From NCBI RefSeq assembly GCF_017348915.1, contig NZ_CP071383.1, positions 3,472,001 to 3,536,000 of the forward strand: a DNA stretch of 64,000 bases, read 5' to 3'. The notes under the pieces were generated by a model. The model had not been told where the DNA came from. It did not search any database and was given only the letters and a program-made list of their open reading frames with translations. Source of the DNA: Leclercia pneumoniae. GTDB taxonomy: Bacteria; Pseudomonadota; Gammaproteobacteria; Enterobacterales; Enterobacteriaceae. The position numbers and the translations under genes were made by a program. Each line of letters opens with the position of its first letter. Position 1 is the stretch's first letter. Shown piece by piece: positions 25,998 through 34,793 of the stretch.

Positions 25998-26774
25998 ATG
26001 AAAAAATATTTATTACCGCTGCTGGCATTGATGGCTACGTCATCCGTGTTCGCGGGTGAGACCCGGGAGCTCCGCTTTGGCGTAGATCCGACCTTCGCCC
26101 CTTTTGAGTCGAAAAATCCTCAGGGCGACGTGGTTGGGTTTGATATCGATCTGGGTAATGCGATTTGCGCAAAGTTACAGGCGAAATGCGTCTGGGTAGA
26201 GAACAATTTCGACGGAATTATTCCCTCCCTGAAGGCGCGTAAGTTCGATGCCATTTTATCGGGGATGTATATCACCGAGAAACGCAAAGAGCAGATTGCC
26301 TTCAGCGACAAGATATACAGCGGACCCGCTTTCCTGGTCGCCCGTAAAAATAGCCTGCCCGACAACAGCCTGGCCCAGCTGAAAGGCAAAACCATTGGCG
26401 TTGAGCAGGGTTCCGCCCAGGAGACTTATGCCAACCAGAAGTGGCGCGGTGAGGGAGTTAACGTGGTGGCGTATCAGGGTGCCGACCAGGTTATCCGCGA
26501 TCTCGAATCCGGGCGAATTGACGGGGCTGTCCTCTCGGGCGTTATGGCTGAGTACAGTTTTCTGAGCAAACCCCAGGGCAAGGCATTTGCCTTTGTTGGC
26601 GGCGCGCTTCAGGACGATGCCCTGTTTGGCGCCGGGGCGGCCATTGGTCTACGTAAAGAGGACGATAAGCTGCGCCAGGAGCTGAACGGGGCGATTGCCG
26701 CGATCCTGGCGGATGGTACCTACAAAAAGCTCGCCGACCGCTATTTCAGTTTTGATATCTATACCGGTAAGTAA
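25998..26774 (+). CDS. ArgT/HisJ-like ABC substrate-binding protein, ligand site altered
   Basis: This is a 258-residue periplasmic binding protein. The signal peptide ends SSVFA near residue 19. ATG 25998 is chosen since it gives this signal peptide; an earlier non-ATG start at 25974 overlaps the M20 gene. Alignment by eye with ArgT keeps the carboxylate-binding Arg (R96 in ITEKRKE). It changes the Asp that holds the ligand alpha-amine to S180 (DGAVLSGVMA), and two ligand Ser to G89 and Y91. The ligand may therefore lack a free amine, such as an N-acyl amino acid (inference). No permease or ATPase gene is nearby. Confidence 0.92.
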   Translation: MKKYLLPLLALMATSSVFAGETRELRFGVDPTFAPFESKNPQGDVVGFDIDLGNAICAKLQAKCVWVENNFDGIIPSLKARKFDAILSGMYITEKRKEQIAFSDKIYSGPAFLVARKNSLPDNSLAQLKGKTIGVEQGSAQETYANQKWRGEGVNVVAYQGADQVIRDLESGRIDGAVLSGVMAEYSFLSKPQGKAFAFVGGALQDDALFGAGAAIGLRKEDDKLRQELNGAIAAILADGTYKKLADRYFSFDIYTGK

Positions 26775-26788
26775 TGTTTTCCCGCTCG

Positions 26789-27700
26789 TCACAAACGGAT
26801 GGGCGGGCCTTTTCTGCCGGACGATGTCCCGGGATCGGCCTTCTCCTGTAAGTAATGCCGCAGCCAGTTCCCCGCCATTCCCGGCGGGGAACGTTTATTC
26901 CATACCGCATCAATGGCCACCGATCGCGGCCACCCTGCGACATTGAGCTGCACCAGGGTTTTTGCCGGCGCGAACTCCTCTACCAGCGCGCAGGGTAATT
27001 CGCACCAGCCGAAGCCCTGCACCGCCATGCTGAGCAACATCAGATAGTTAGGTGCAGACCAGACCGGCCCCTGAGCCAGCGTTGGCTGGCGCTCCAGATA
27101 GGTGTTCAGGCGCAGTTCTCGCCAGCCGTGCAGTTCATCGGCATTGATGCGCGTCTGCGCCGCCAGAGGGTGGCCGGCAGAGGTATATATCGCCATGTGC
27201 GTCTGCATGGGCAGGCGGGTGGCACCAATATCGGTAGGATAGTGCTCACGCGCCTCGGTCAGGCCAATCTGCGCCCGCTCTTTTTGCAGCAGATCGATCA
27301 CGTCCTCTTCTTCCCCAATCAGACATTCAAATTCGGTGTGTGGAAAGCGCTCGTCGAAACGGTAGAGCATCTCTTCAAGCACATCCGGGTGCAGGGTGTC
27401 AGAAAGTACAAAGGTCAGCCGGGGTTCAGTTTCATCGCTGAGCGAGACCGCCAGTTCATCGAGACGAGCGCTGGCGGCCAGGATCGACTGGACATAGCCC
27501 AGCACCTGCCTGCCCTGAGCAGTCAACACCGGCTGTCGTGCACTGCGATCAAACAGTGTAAAACCGAGATCGTCCTCCAGGTGGGCGATGGCCGTGCTGA
27601 TGGTGGACTGACTTTTTCGTAGACGGCGGGCCGCAGCGGAGAAGGATCCCGCCGCCACCGTCTCGACAAACGCCGTTAATGCTTCAGGAGAGTAGCGCAT
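26789..27700 (-). CDS. LysR-family regulator next to PACE efflux gene
   Basis: This is a 303-residue LysR-type regulator with helix-turn-helix at about 17-36 (GSFSAAARRLRKSQSTIST) and an effector domain from about 93. It is divergent from the PACE-family efflux gene, the same arrangement as AceR-AceI in Acinetobacter, so it probably controls that pump. Its 3' end faces the binding protein gene with 14 bases between them. Confidence 0.92.
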   Translation of the reverse strand: MRYSPEALTAFVETVAAGSFSAAARRLRKSQSTISTAIAHLEDDLGFTLFDRSARQPVLTAQGRQVLGYVQSILAASARLDELAVSLSDETEPRLTFVLSDTLHPDVLEEMLYRFDERFPHTEFECLIGEEEDVIDLLQKERAQIGLTEAREHYPTDIGATRLPMQTHMAIYTSAGHPLAAQTRINADELHGWRELRLNTYLERQPTLAQGPVWSAPNYLMLLSMAVQGFGWCELPCALVEEFAPAKTLVQLNVAGWPRSVAIDAVWNKRSPPGMAGNWLRHYLQEKADPGTSSGRKGPPIRL

Positions 27701-27806
27701 GGTGTATCTACTTTATCGATGGAATCCAACTTTTATATATCAGTTTAAACGATAAAAATAGCGACATTATTTTGCCCATACAGGCACGCTAACGAGGTAT
27801 CAGGTT

Positions 27807-28268
27807 ATGCAGCACAACGATGTTCAACGCAGAAAACTGCCGGAACGCATCTTTCACGCCGTCTGTTTTGAGGGGATTGCCACGGCGATCCTCGCGCCGA
27901 CAACCGCCTGGCTGATGCAGCGCCCGGTGCTGGAGATGGGAGGATTAACCCTGCTTCTCGCCACCACCGCGATGATCTGGAACATCATTTATAACGCCGG
28001 GTTCGACGCACTGTGGCCCCGGCATAAGGTGCCGCGCACGACCAAAGTGCGCGCCCTGCACGCGCTCGGTTTTGAAGTCGGATTTATTTTTATCGGCGTC
28101 GGTATCGTATCGATGGTGCTGGGCGTGAGCCTGCTTCAGGCGTTTATGTTAGAGATAGGGTTCTTCATTTTCTTCCTGCCCTACACCATGTTCTATAACT
28201 GGGCATACGACACGCTGCGCGATCGTATTATCCGCCGCCGCGAGCTGCGACGCGCCGCAGCAAACTAA
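27807..28268 (+). CDS. PACE-family multidrug efflux protein
   Basis: This is a 153-residue inner-membrane protein made of two tandem bacterial transmembrane-pair domains, four helices. The family motif RIFHAVCFEG contains E22, equivalent to the functionally important E15 of AceI. The second motif WNIIYNAGFDALWP is also present, and the domain repeats as RALHALGFEVGF and WAYD. PACE proteins export chlorhexidine, acriflavine or short diamines using the proton gradient; the substrate here is unknown. A hairpin follows the gene. Confidence 0.93.
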   Translation: MQHNDVQRRKLPERIFHAVCFEGIATAILAPTTAWLMQRPVLEMGGLTLLLATTAMIWNIIYNAGFDALWPRHKVPRTTKVRALHALGFEVGFIFIGVGIVSMVLGVSLLQAFMLEIGFFIFFLPYTMFYNWAYDTLRDRIIRRRELRRAAAN

Positions 28269-28278
28269 CGTCCCCACC

Positions 28279-28299
28279 GGCCGGAAATGTTTTCCGGCC
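28279..28299. terminator. Hairpin after PACE gene
   Basis: GGCCGGAAA (28279-28287) and TTTCCGGCC (28291-28299) form a perfect nine-pair stem with a three-base loop. No T run follows, so it may be a weak terminator. Confidence 0.45.
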
Positions 28300-28389
28300 C
28301 CGCTTACCTAACGTCAACTGCGCCGTCTTCCCATAATTATGGTAAATTAGCCTCCTTTTTGTTGTTTTTATAGTTGATACGTTTTTCTA

Positions 28390-29619
28390 ATGTCGAAAAT
28401 TTGGTCTAAAGAAGAGACCCTCTGGAGCTTTGCCCTGTATGGCACTGCCGTGGGCGCAGGAACCCTGTTCTTGCCTATCCAGCTCGGGTCCGCAGGCGCT
28501 ATCGTCCTGTTTATCACCGCTCTTGTGGCCTGGCCACTCACTTACTGGCCTCATAAAGCACTGTGCCAGTTCATCCTCTCCTCAAAGACAAAAGGCAATG
28601 AAGGGATCACCGGTGCGGTAACGCACTACTACGGAAAGACGATCGGCAATCTGATCACCACGCTCTATTTCGTGGCTTTCTTTGTGGTCGTGCTGATCTA
28701 TGCCGTGGCGATCACCAATTCGCTTACTGAACAACTGGCAAAACGCATGACGGTAGACCTTACCGTGCGGGTGCTGGTGAGCCTTGGCGTGGTACTGGCC
28801 CTGAACCTCATCTTCCTGATGGGACGTCATATCACTCTGCGGGTAATGGGTTTTCTGGTCTTCCCGCTGATCGCCTATTTTCTGCTGGTCTCGATTTATT
28901 TGACCGGCAGCTGGCAACCCACCCTGCTCACCAGCCAGATGAGCTTCGATAAACAGACGCTGCATCAGGTGTGGATATCGATCCCGGTCATGGTATTTGC
29001 CTTTAGCCACACGCCGATCATTTCAACCTTTGCCGTTGACCGTCGGGAAAAGTATGGCGATGCCGCCATGGGACACTGTACCCGCATCATGAAGGTGGCC
29101 TATTTGATCATCTGCCTGAGCGTGCTGTTCTTTGTCTTTAGTTGTCTGCTGTCGATTCCGCCGGCCTATATCGTGGCCGCCAAAGAGCAAGGCGTGACCA
29201 TTCTCTCTGCGCTGTCGATGATGCCTTCATCGCCGTCCTGGCTGGGTATTTCCGGGATTGTGGTCGCCATTGTGGCGATGTCGAAATCCTTCCTTGGCAC
29301 CTATTTTGGCGTGATCGAGGGGGCGACGGAGATAGTGAAATCGTCGTTGAACCAGGTGGGGGTCAAGAAAAGCCGGGCCTTTAACCGCGCGCTCTCCATT
29401 ATGATCGTGTCGTTGATTACGTTCGTGGTGTGCTGCATTAATCCGAACGCCATTTCGATGATTTATGCCATTAGCGGGCCGCTCATCGCCATGATTTTGT
29501 TCATCATGCCGACGTTATCAACCTACCTGATCCCGGCCCTGAAACCCTACCGCTCGGTGGGTAACCTGCTGACGCTGATTGTCGGCGTGATGTGCGTATC
29601 GGTGATGTTTATCGCCTAA
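28390..29619 (+). CDS. yqeG: Hydroxy/aromatic amino acid permease family transporter YqeG
   Basis: This is a 409-residue permease of the SdaC/TdcC/Mtr group with eleven hydrophobic segments, the same length as E. coli YqeG. The N-terminal GTAVGAGTLFLPIQLG and the FSHTPIISTFAVDRR segments are characteristic. It is expected to import serine or related amino acids by ion symport. Its stop overlaps the end of the convergent GNAT gene by four bases. Confidence 0.93.
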   Translation: MSKIWSKEETLWSFALYGTAVGAGTLFLPIQLGSAGAIVLFITALVAWPLTYWPHKALCQFILSSKTKGNEGITGAVTHYYGKTIGNLITTLYFVAFFVVVLIYAVAITNSLTEQLAKRMTVDLTVRVLVSLGVVLALNLIFLMGRHITLRVMGFLVFPLIAYFLLVSIYLTGSWQPTLLTSQMSFDKQTLHQVWISIPVMVFAFSHTPIISTFAVDRREKYGDAAMGHCTRIMKVAYLIICLSVLFFVFSCLLSIPPAYIVAAKEQGVTILSALSMMPSSPSWLGISGIVVAIVAMSKSFLGTYFGVIEGATEIVKSSLNQVGVKKSRAFNRALSIMIVSLITFVVCCINPNAISMIYAISGPLIAMILFIMPTLSTYLIPALKPYRSVGNLLTLIVGVMCVSVMFIA

Positions 29620-30119
29620 ATCGCCATGCCATAGACGTGCAGCACGCTGGTCTGGTCCGGCGTGCTGAACACGTCGTCGCGCAGATGGCGCATGCCCTGC
29701 GCTTCATAAAACCGCCTTGCCCTTTCGTTGCCCTGCAATACCTCAAGACAAAAGTAGCGACTGCCGCTGGCTTTCGCGCGGGTTAACACCTCTGTAAAGA
29801 GTAATTGTCCAAAGCCATGGCCGGTGGCGGCCTGGGTGAAATAGAGTTTATTCAGCAGCGTACCCGGCTCCGCAGGCGGCGGCTGCCGGGTGTATTTTGC
29901 AAAACCGATGGGCTTATCGGTGATGGCCAGCAGCCAGCGCACGTCAGGGTCATTCAGGCTGGCCGTAAGGGTCGAGACAGAATACTCCTCCTCCAGCCAT
30001 GCCAGCATCGCCTGTTGCGAATGCCAGTAATAGGCAAAGTGGCTAAGGTAGGTTGTTTTGCCTAATGCGGATAGCACGGCGATATCCTCAACCGTGGCTT
30101 CTTTGATCTGTAAATCCAT
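29616..30119 (-). CDS. GNAT-family N-acetyltransferase
   Basis: This is a 167-residue acetyltransferase. Motif A is LYFTQAATGHGFGQLLFTE (around 90-110), with an acetyl-CoA loop of ATGHGFG form. Motif B is ERARRFYEAQGMRHLRDD. ATG 30119 is chosen because AGGGGGAAGC lies before it; the frame is open further upstream but that part has no GNAT homology. The substrate is unknown. The closest recognisable class is RimI-like or polyamine-type acetyltransferases. Confidence 0.85.
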   Translation of the reverse strand: MDLQIKEATVEDIAVLSALGKTTYLSHFAYYWHSQQAMLAWLEEEYSVSTLTASLNDPDVRWLLAITDKPIGFAKYTRQPPPAEPGTLLNKLYFTQAATGHGFGQLLFTEVLTRAKASGSRYFCLEVLQGNERARRFYEAQGMRHLRDDVFSTPDQTSVLHVYGMAI

Positions 30120-30210
30120 GCTTCCCCCTGATATCCCTGAAGAGAGTACCGGGGGGCATAGCACTGAGGCAACTATCAGATTTTGCAGGATAAGGTCTGT
30201 GAATGCGGCA

Positions 30211-30483
30211 TCAGGCGCGGATACTGTCGTACTCGCGATTATTATCAAATTCATGCTTAGCAAACGGACAGAGAGGAATGATTTTGCGATTCTCTGCACG
30301 CATTTTTTCGACTACTTTCGCCACCAGCTGTTTGCCCACCCCTTGCCCCTTCAGACTCGGATCGACATCCGTATGTTCAATGATGCTCAGGTGCTCGCCC
30401 GTAGGCACAAAGACGATTTCCGCGACCTGGTTACCTGCGGCATCATTGACATAAAATTTGTTGTGGCCTTCCTGAATTTCCAT
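30211..30483 (-). CDS. yjdJ: Small GNAT-like protein YjdJ
   Basis: This is a 90-residue GNAT-domain protein of the YjdJ/NATD1 type, consisting mainly of motif A ([23 protein letters not shown]) and a [10 protein letters not shown] end. It is near identical in length and pattern to E. coli YjdJ. It follows yjdI by ten bases on the same strand. The function is not known. Confidence 0.93.
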   Translation of the reverse strand: MEIQEGHNKFYVNDAAGNQVAEIVFVPTGEHLSIIEHTDVDPSLKGQGVGKQLVAKVVEKMRAENRKIIPLCPFAKHEFDNNREYDSIRA

Positions 30484-30493
30484 AATTTCTCGC

Positions 30494-30724
30494 TTATTTA
30501 TGACGGTATTTAAGGGCGCCGCTCGGGCAGGTGTCGATGACGCGCACCACGGTATCTACATCCACTTCATCAGGGATGATCCAGGGTTTACGTTTAAGAT
30601 TGAAGAGCTTTGCACTTCCACGCACGCAGTTGCCTGCATGCTGGCAGATACCGGTATTAAAATAGACATCAATTTTTTCACCGGTATAGGCGCGATACCC
30701 CGCTTCCAAGAGTTCGTTATCCAT
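30494..30724 (-). CDS. yjdI: Divergent 4Fe-4S mono-cluster protein YjdI
   Basis: This is a 76-residue protein of the Fer4_19 family. Cysteines in [12 protein letters not shown] and DTCPSGAL could hold an iron-sulfur cluster. It is the partner of yjdJ, as in E. coli, where the pair lies close to lysU. Here the pair lies about 1.4 kb from lysS, the paralog of lysU. Confidence 0.92.
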   Translation of the reverse strand: MDNELLEAGYRAYTGEKIDVYFNTGICQHAGNCVRGSAKLFNLKRKPWIIPDEVDVDTVVRVIDTCPSGALKYRHK

Positions 30725-30968
30725 GACATTGCCTCTGTAATTATTATTGATTCGGCAGTAAGAATAGCGCTACGGCTCATTGAGAAGCAAAATGAAAAAG
30801 TGTGCCTCAGGCAGTTCAGATAGAAGAGTGGCGTTTTAAAAAGAGAGTGGAAGAAGATGCGCTTTTTTTCGTTTAAAGCTGTGATTGTTCATGCTGACAG
30901 AGCGTTAAGCGGCTGATTATTTGTCGGGTGATGCAGGAATAAAGAGATTTTTTAAGAAAAGAGAAAGC

Positions 30969-31042
30969 TGGAGCGGGCGAAGGGAATCGAACCCTCGTAT
31001 AGAGCTTGGGAAGCTCTCGTTCTACCATTGAACTACGCCCGC
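30969..31042 (-). tRNA. glyU: tRNA-Gly, anticodon CCC
   Basis: The minus strand folds into a 74-base cloverleaf. The acceptor stem is GCGGGCG with CGCCCGC, the anticodon loop reads CTTCCCAA with anticodon CCC, the T arm has GGGTTCGATTCCC, and the 3' CCA is encoded. In E. coli glyU is next to ygeR as here. Confidence 0.97.
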
Positions 31043-31122
31043 TTTGAGGTGCGTAAAGCATTATAGGCTTTACGCACACGCTGACAAGCCTGCTAACAGC
31101 TAAGTGGCGATTAAATAACCAT

Positions 31123-31866
31123 TTAGCACTTCGGTTTTCCGCCCGGGGCGGGCAGATAGCGCTGGGGATCGATAGCCGTGGCGCGATAGCGGATCTGGAA
31201 ATGCAGCGCCACCGTATTGGTCCCGGTACTGCCCATGGTGGCGATCTTCTGTCCGGCCTTCACGTTTTGCCCGTTATTCACCAGCATGGAATCGTTATGC
31301 GCATAGGCGGTAATGTAATCCTCACCATGTTTAATCATGATCAGGTTGCCATAGCCACGTAGCTGATTACCCACGTAGACCACTTTGCCGGCATCCGAGG
31401 CATAAACCGGTGAACCGCGCGTGCCTGCGATATCTATTCCTTTGTTTCCCCCCTCTGCGGTGGAATAGGGAACAATCACTTTTCCACTGGCAGGCCAGAC
31501 CCAGCAGCGCTGCCCAACCGGTGGCCAGGAGGAGGTCGGTACCGCATAGGACGGCGTGACGGCAGTTTTTCTGCTGCTCTTGCCAGACGACTTTTTCGCC
31601 CCTCCGCTGCTGCCGTTCACGTTCAGCTTCTGCCCGATTTCGATGGTATACGGCGGAGAGATATTATTCAGACGCGCCAGCTCCTTCACGCTGGTGCCCG
31701 TCATCCGCGATATGCGATAAAGGGTATCGCCGCGTTTAACGGTATACACCGCACCGGAATAACTGCCCCCCGAAGATTTACTGCCCGAACATCCCACCAG
31801 CAAAAGTGTGAGCGTCAGGCAAGTAAGCGCGAAGAGGTTTTTTCTCGTCAGGCTTCCTGCAAACAA
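31123..31866 (-). CDS. ygeR: LysM and degenerate LytM lipoprotein YgeR (ActS), amidase activator
   Basis: This is a 247-residue lipoprotein. The lipobox LLVGC gives lipidated C26. A LysM domain covers about 41-84 (YTVKRGDTLYRIS). A C-terminal M23/LytM domain starts around 125. The zinc-binding His of active LytM enzymes is Asn in NKGIDI, and the HxH motif has lost its first His (VALHFQIR). It is therefore a non-catalytic activator of periplasmic amidases such as AmiC, as described for E. coli ActS. Confidence 0.94.
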   Translation of the reverse strand: MFAGSLTRKNLFALTCLTLTLLLVGCSGSKSSGGSYSGAVYTVKRGDTLYRISRMTGTSVKELARLNNISPPYTIEIGQKLNVNGSSGGAKKSSGKSSRKTAVTPSYAVPTSSWPPVGQRCWVWPASGKVIVPYSTAEGGNKGIDIAGTRGSPVYASDAGKVVYVGNQLRGYGNLIMIKHGEDYITAYAHNDSMLVNNGQNVKAGQKIATMGSTGTNTVALHFQIRYRATAIDPQRYLPAPGGKPKC

Positions 31867-32025
31867 AACAGTTCCTTATTCAACTTGAATGGCCGCCATA
31901 TGATAGCAGCCCCCTTCCCGATGCCCAATCTTTTCACGGCAGCTGAACTCGCCTTCTGCCAGACGAGATAACGGTATACCGGTGGATAGTGCCCGATGCG
32001 CTGTTATCCCCCCGAGGCAGGCAAT

Positions 32026-32057
32026 AAAAAAGCCCCGACGCGGTAAACGTCGGGGCT
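32026..32057 (-). terminator. Terminator after lysS
   Basis: AGCCCCGACG and CGTCGGGGCT form a ten-pair stem; the minus strand continues with six T. Confidence 0.92.
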
Positions 32058-32077
32058 TATTTGTGTCTCTGTCAGGC

Positions 32078-33595
32078 TTACTTCACCGGACGCATCGCCG
32101 GGAAGAGGATCACGTCACGGATGGTGTGGCTGTTAGTAAACAGCATTACCATACGGTCGATACCAATGCCCAGGCCCGCCGTTGGTGGCAGACCGTGCTC
32201 CAGCGCGGTCACGTAGTCTTCGTCAAAGAACATCGCTTCGTCGTCACCGGCGTCTTTCGCGTTAACCTGATCCTGGAAACGCTGCGCCTGGTCTTCGGCA
32301 TCGTTCAGCTCGCTAAAGCCGTTACCGATTTCGCGGCCACCGATAAAGAATTCGAAGCGGTCAGTGATTTCCGGGTTCTCGTCATTACGACGCGCCAGCG
32401 GAGAAACTTCAGCCGGGTATTCAGTGATGAAGGTCGGCTGAATCAGGTGCGCTTCTGCCACTTCTTCGAAGATCTCGGTCACGATACGACCCAGACCCCA
32501 GCTCTTCTCAACCTTGATACCGATGCTCTCGGCAATGGCTTTCGCCGAGTCGAAGTTATCCAGATCGGCCATATTGGTTTCAGGACGGTATTTCTGTATT
32601 GCTTCGCGCATGGTCAGTTTTTCGAACGGCTTACCGAAGTCAAAGACCTCTTCACCGTAAGGCACTTCCGTGGTGCCCAGAATATCCTGCGCCAGGGTAC
32701 GGAACAGGGATTCGGTCAGCTCGATCAGATCTTTGTAATCTGCGTACGCCATATAGAGTTCCATCATGGTGAACTCTGGGTTATGACGCACGGAGATGCC
32801 TTCGTTACGGAAGTTACGGTTGATTTCGAACACGCGGTCGAAACCACCCACCACCAGACGCTTCAGATACAGTTCCGGCGCGATACGCAGGTACATGTCG
32901 AGGTCGAGGGCATTGTGATGGGTGATGAACGGACGCGCAGAGGCGCCGCCAGGGATCACCTGCATCATCGGGGTTTCCACTTCCATAAAGTCGCGATTCA
33001 CCATGAACTGGCGAATACCGGCCATGATCTGAGAGCGAATTTTGAAGGTCTTGCGGGATTCATCGTTAGAGATGAGGTCCAGATAGCGCTGACGATAACG
33101 CGCTTCCTGATCCTGTAGGCCGTGGAATTTGTCCGGCAGCGGGCGCAGGGCTTTGGTCAGCAGACGCAGCTCGGTGCAGTGAATAGAGAGCTCGCCGGTC
33201 TTGGTTTTGAACAACTTGCCTTTCGCGCCCAGAATATCGCCCAGGTCCCACTTCTTGAACTGCTCGTTGTAAATGCCTTCCGGCAGGTCATCACGAGAAA
33301 CGTACAGCTGAATACGGCCGCCCACGTCCTGCAGCGTTACAAAGGAGGCTTTACCCATAATACGGCGGGTCATCATGCGGCCAGCAACGGCCACTTCGAT
33401 GTTCAGCGCTTCCAGCTCTTCGTTCTCTTTACCATCAAAGTCAGCGTGCAGTTGGTCTGAGGTATGGTCACGACGAAAATCGTTCGGGAACGGCACGCCC
33501 TGCTCACGCAGCGCAGCCAGCTTCTCACGGCGGGTTTTCAGTTCATTGTTAAGATCGACGACCGCGTCAGCGCCCTGTGCTTGTTGTTCAGACAT
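32078..33595 (-). CDS. lysS: Lysyl-tRNA synthetase
   Basis: This is a 505-residue class II synthetase, the same length as E. coli LysS. An N-terminal OB-fold that binds the anticodon (about 60-150) is followed by the catalytic domain. Motif 2 is [18 protein letters not shown] and motif 3 is [12 protein letters not shown]. It charges tRNA-Lys. It starts nine bases after prfB and is translated from the same message, then ends at a strong terminator. Confidence 0.98.
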   Translation of the reverse strand: MSEQQAQGADAVVDLNNELKTRREKLAALREQGVPFPNDFRRDHTSDQLHADFDGKENEELEALNIEVAVAGRMMTRRIMGKASFVTLQDVGGRIQLYVSRDDLPEGIYNEQFKKWDLGDILGAKGKLFKTKTGELSIHCTELRLLTKALRPLPDKFHGLQDQEARYRQRYLDLISNDESRKTFKIRSQIMAGIRQFMVNRDFMEVETPMMQVIPGGASARPFITHHNALDLDMYLRIAPELYLKRLVVGGFDRVFEINRNFRNEGISVRHNPEFTMMELYMAYADYKDLIELTESLFRTLAQDILGTTEVPYGEEVFDFGKPFEKLTMREAIQKYRPETNMADLDNFDSAKAIAESIGIKVEKSWGLGRIVTEIFEEVAEAHLIQPTFITEYPAEVSPLARRNDENPEITDRFEFFIGGREIGNGFSELNDAEDQAQRFQDQVNAKDAGDDEAMFFDEDYVTALEHGLPPTAGLGIGIDRMVMLFTNSHTIRDVILFPAMRPVK

Positions 33596-33604
33596 GTTGG
33601 TTCC

Positions 33605-34703
33605 TCATAACCCTGCTTTCAAACTTGCTTCGATAAATTGGTCCAGGCTGCCATCCAGCACCGCCTGCGTGTTACGGGTTTCAACACCGGTACGCAGATC
33701 TTTAATGCGGGAGTCATCAAGGACATAAGAACGAATCTGGCTGCCCCAGCCGATGTCAGATTTGTTATCTTCCATCGCCTGCTTCTCAGCATTTTTCTTT
33801 TGCATCTCCAGCTCATAAAGCTTCGCTTTCATCTGCTTCATGGCCTGGTCTTTGTTCTTATGCTGGGAACGGTCATTCTGGCACTGCGTCACCAGCCCGG
33901 TTGGGATGTGGGTAATACGCACCGCAGATTCTGTACGGTTAACGTGCTGACCACCCGCGCCGGATGCGCGATAAACGTCGATACGCAGATCCGCCGGGTT
34001 GATGTCAATATCAATATCTTCGTCAACTTCCGGGTAAACAAACGCGGAACTGAAGGAGGTATGGCGACGGCCGCCGGAGTCGAACGGGCTCTTACGCACC
34101 AGACGGTGCACGCCGGTTTCAGTACGCAGCCAGCCGTAAGCGTAATCGCCGATGATCTTGATAGTCACGGATTTCAGACCCGCCACTTCGCCTTCAGACT
34201 CTTCGATGATTTCAGTTTTGAAACCACGCGCTTCCGCCCAGCGCAGGTACATACGGGTCAGCATGCTGGCCCAGTCCTGTGCTTCGGTACCGCCGGAGCC
34301 CGCCTGGATATCCAGGTAGCAATCTGCGCTGTCGTATTCGCCAGAGAACATACGACGGAATTCGAGCTGTGCCAGCTTCTCTTCCAGAACGTCGAGCTCG
34401 GCTACGGCTTCGTTAAAGGTTTCTTCGTCGTCGGCTTCAACAGCCAGCTCCAGCAGCCCGGAAACATCTTCCAGACCCTGAGACATTTGGTCGAGGGTAT
34501 CAACAATGGCTTCGAGGGAGGAACGCTCTTTACCCAGCGCCTGTGCGCGTTCAGGTTCGTTCCAGACGTCCGGCTGTTCCAGCTCGGCGTTTACTTCTTC
34601 GAGACGCTCTTTCTTGGCATCGTAGTCAAAGATACCCCCTAAGAACGTCAGAGCGCTCCGTGAGGTCCTGAATGCGGTTTTTTACCGGGTTAATTTCAAA
34701 CAT
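33605..34703 (-). CDS. prfB: Peptide chain release factor 2, with programmed +1 frameshift
   Basis: The full protein has 365 residues. Codons 1-25 start at ATG 34703 and run to an in-frame TGA at 34628-34626, where the ribosome shifts +1 and continues to 33605. RF2 ends translation at UGA and UAA. The stop-codon motif SPF (in [12 protein letters not shown]) and the catalytic GGQ (in GAGGQHVN) are present. An annotation starting at 34486 would miss the N-terminus. Confidence 0.97.
34625..34640 (-). promoter_or_regulatory. Programmed +1 frameshift site of prfB
   Basis: The minus strand reads AGGGGGTATCTTTGAC: an internal Shine-Dalgarno, then CTT and the UGA stop. Low RF2 delays termination and favours the shift, which autoregulates RF2. 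Confidence 0.96.
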
Positions 34704-34793
34704 GGTCTGTTTTCTTTTCTGGACTAGTCAAAATGCGGTGATAAGAGCGGGATTGTACCCAATCCACGCCCTTTTTTATAGCGATTACTGCCG

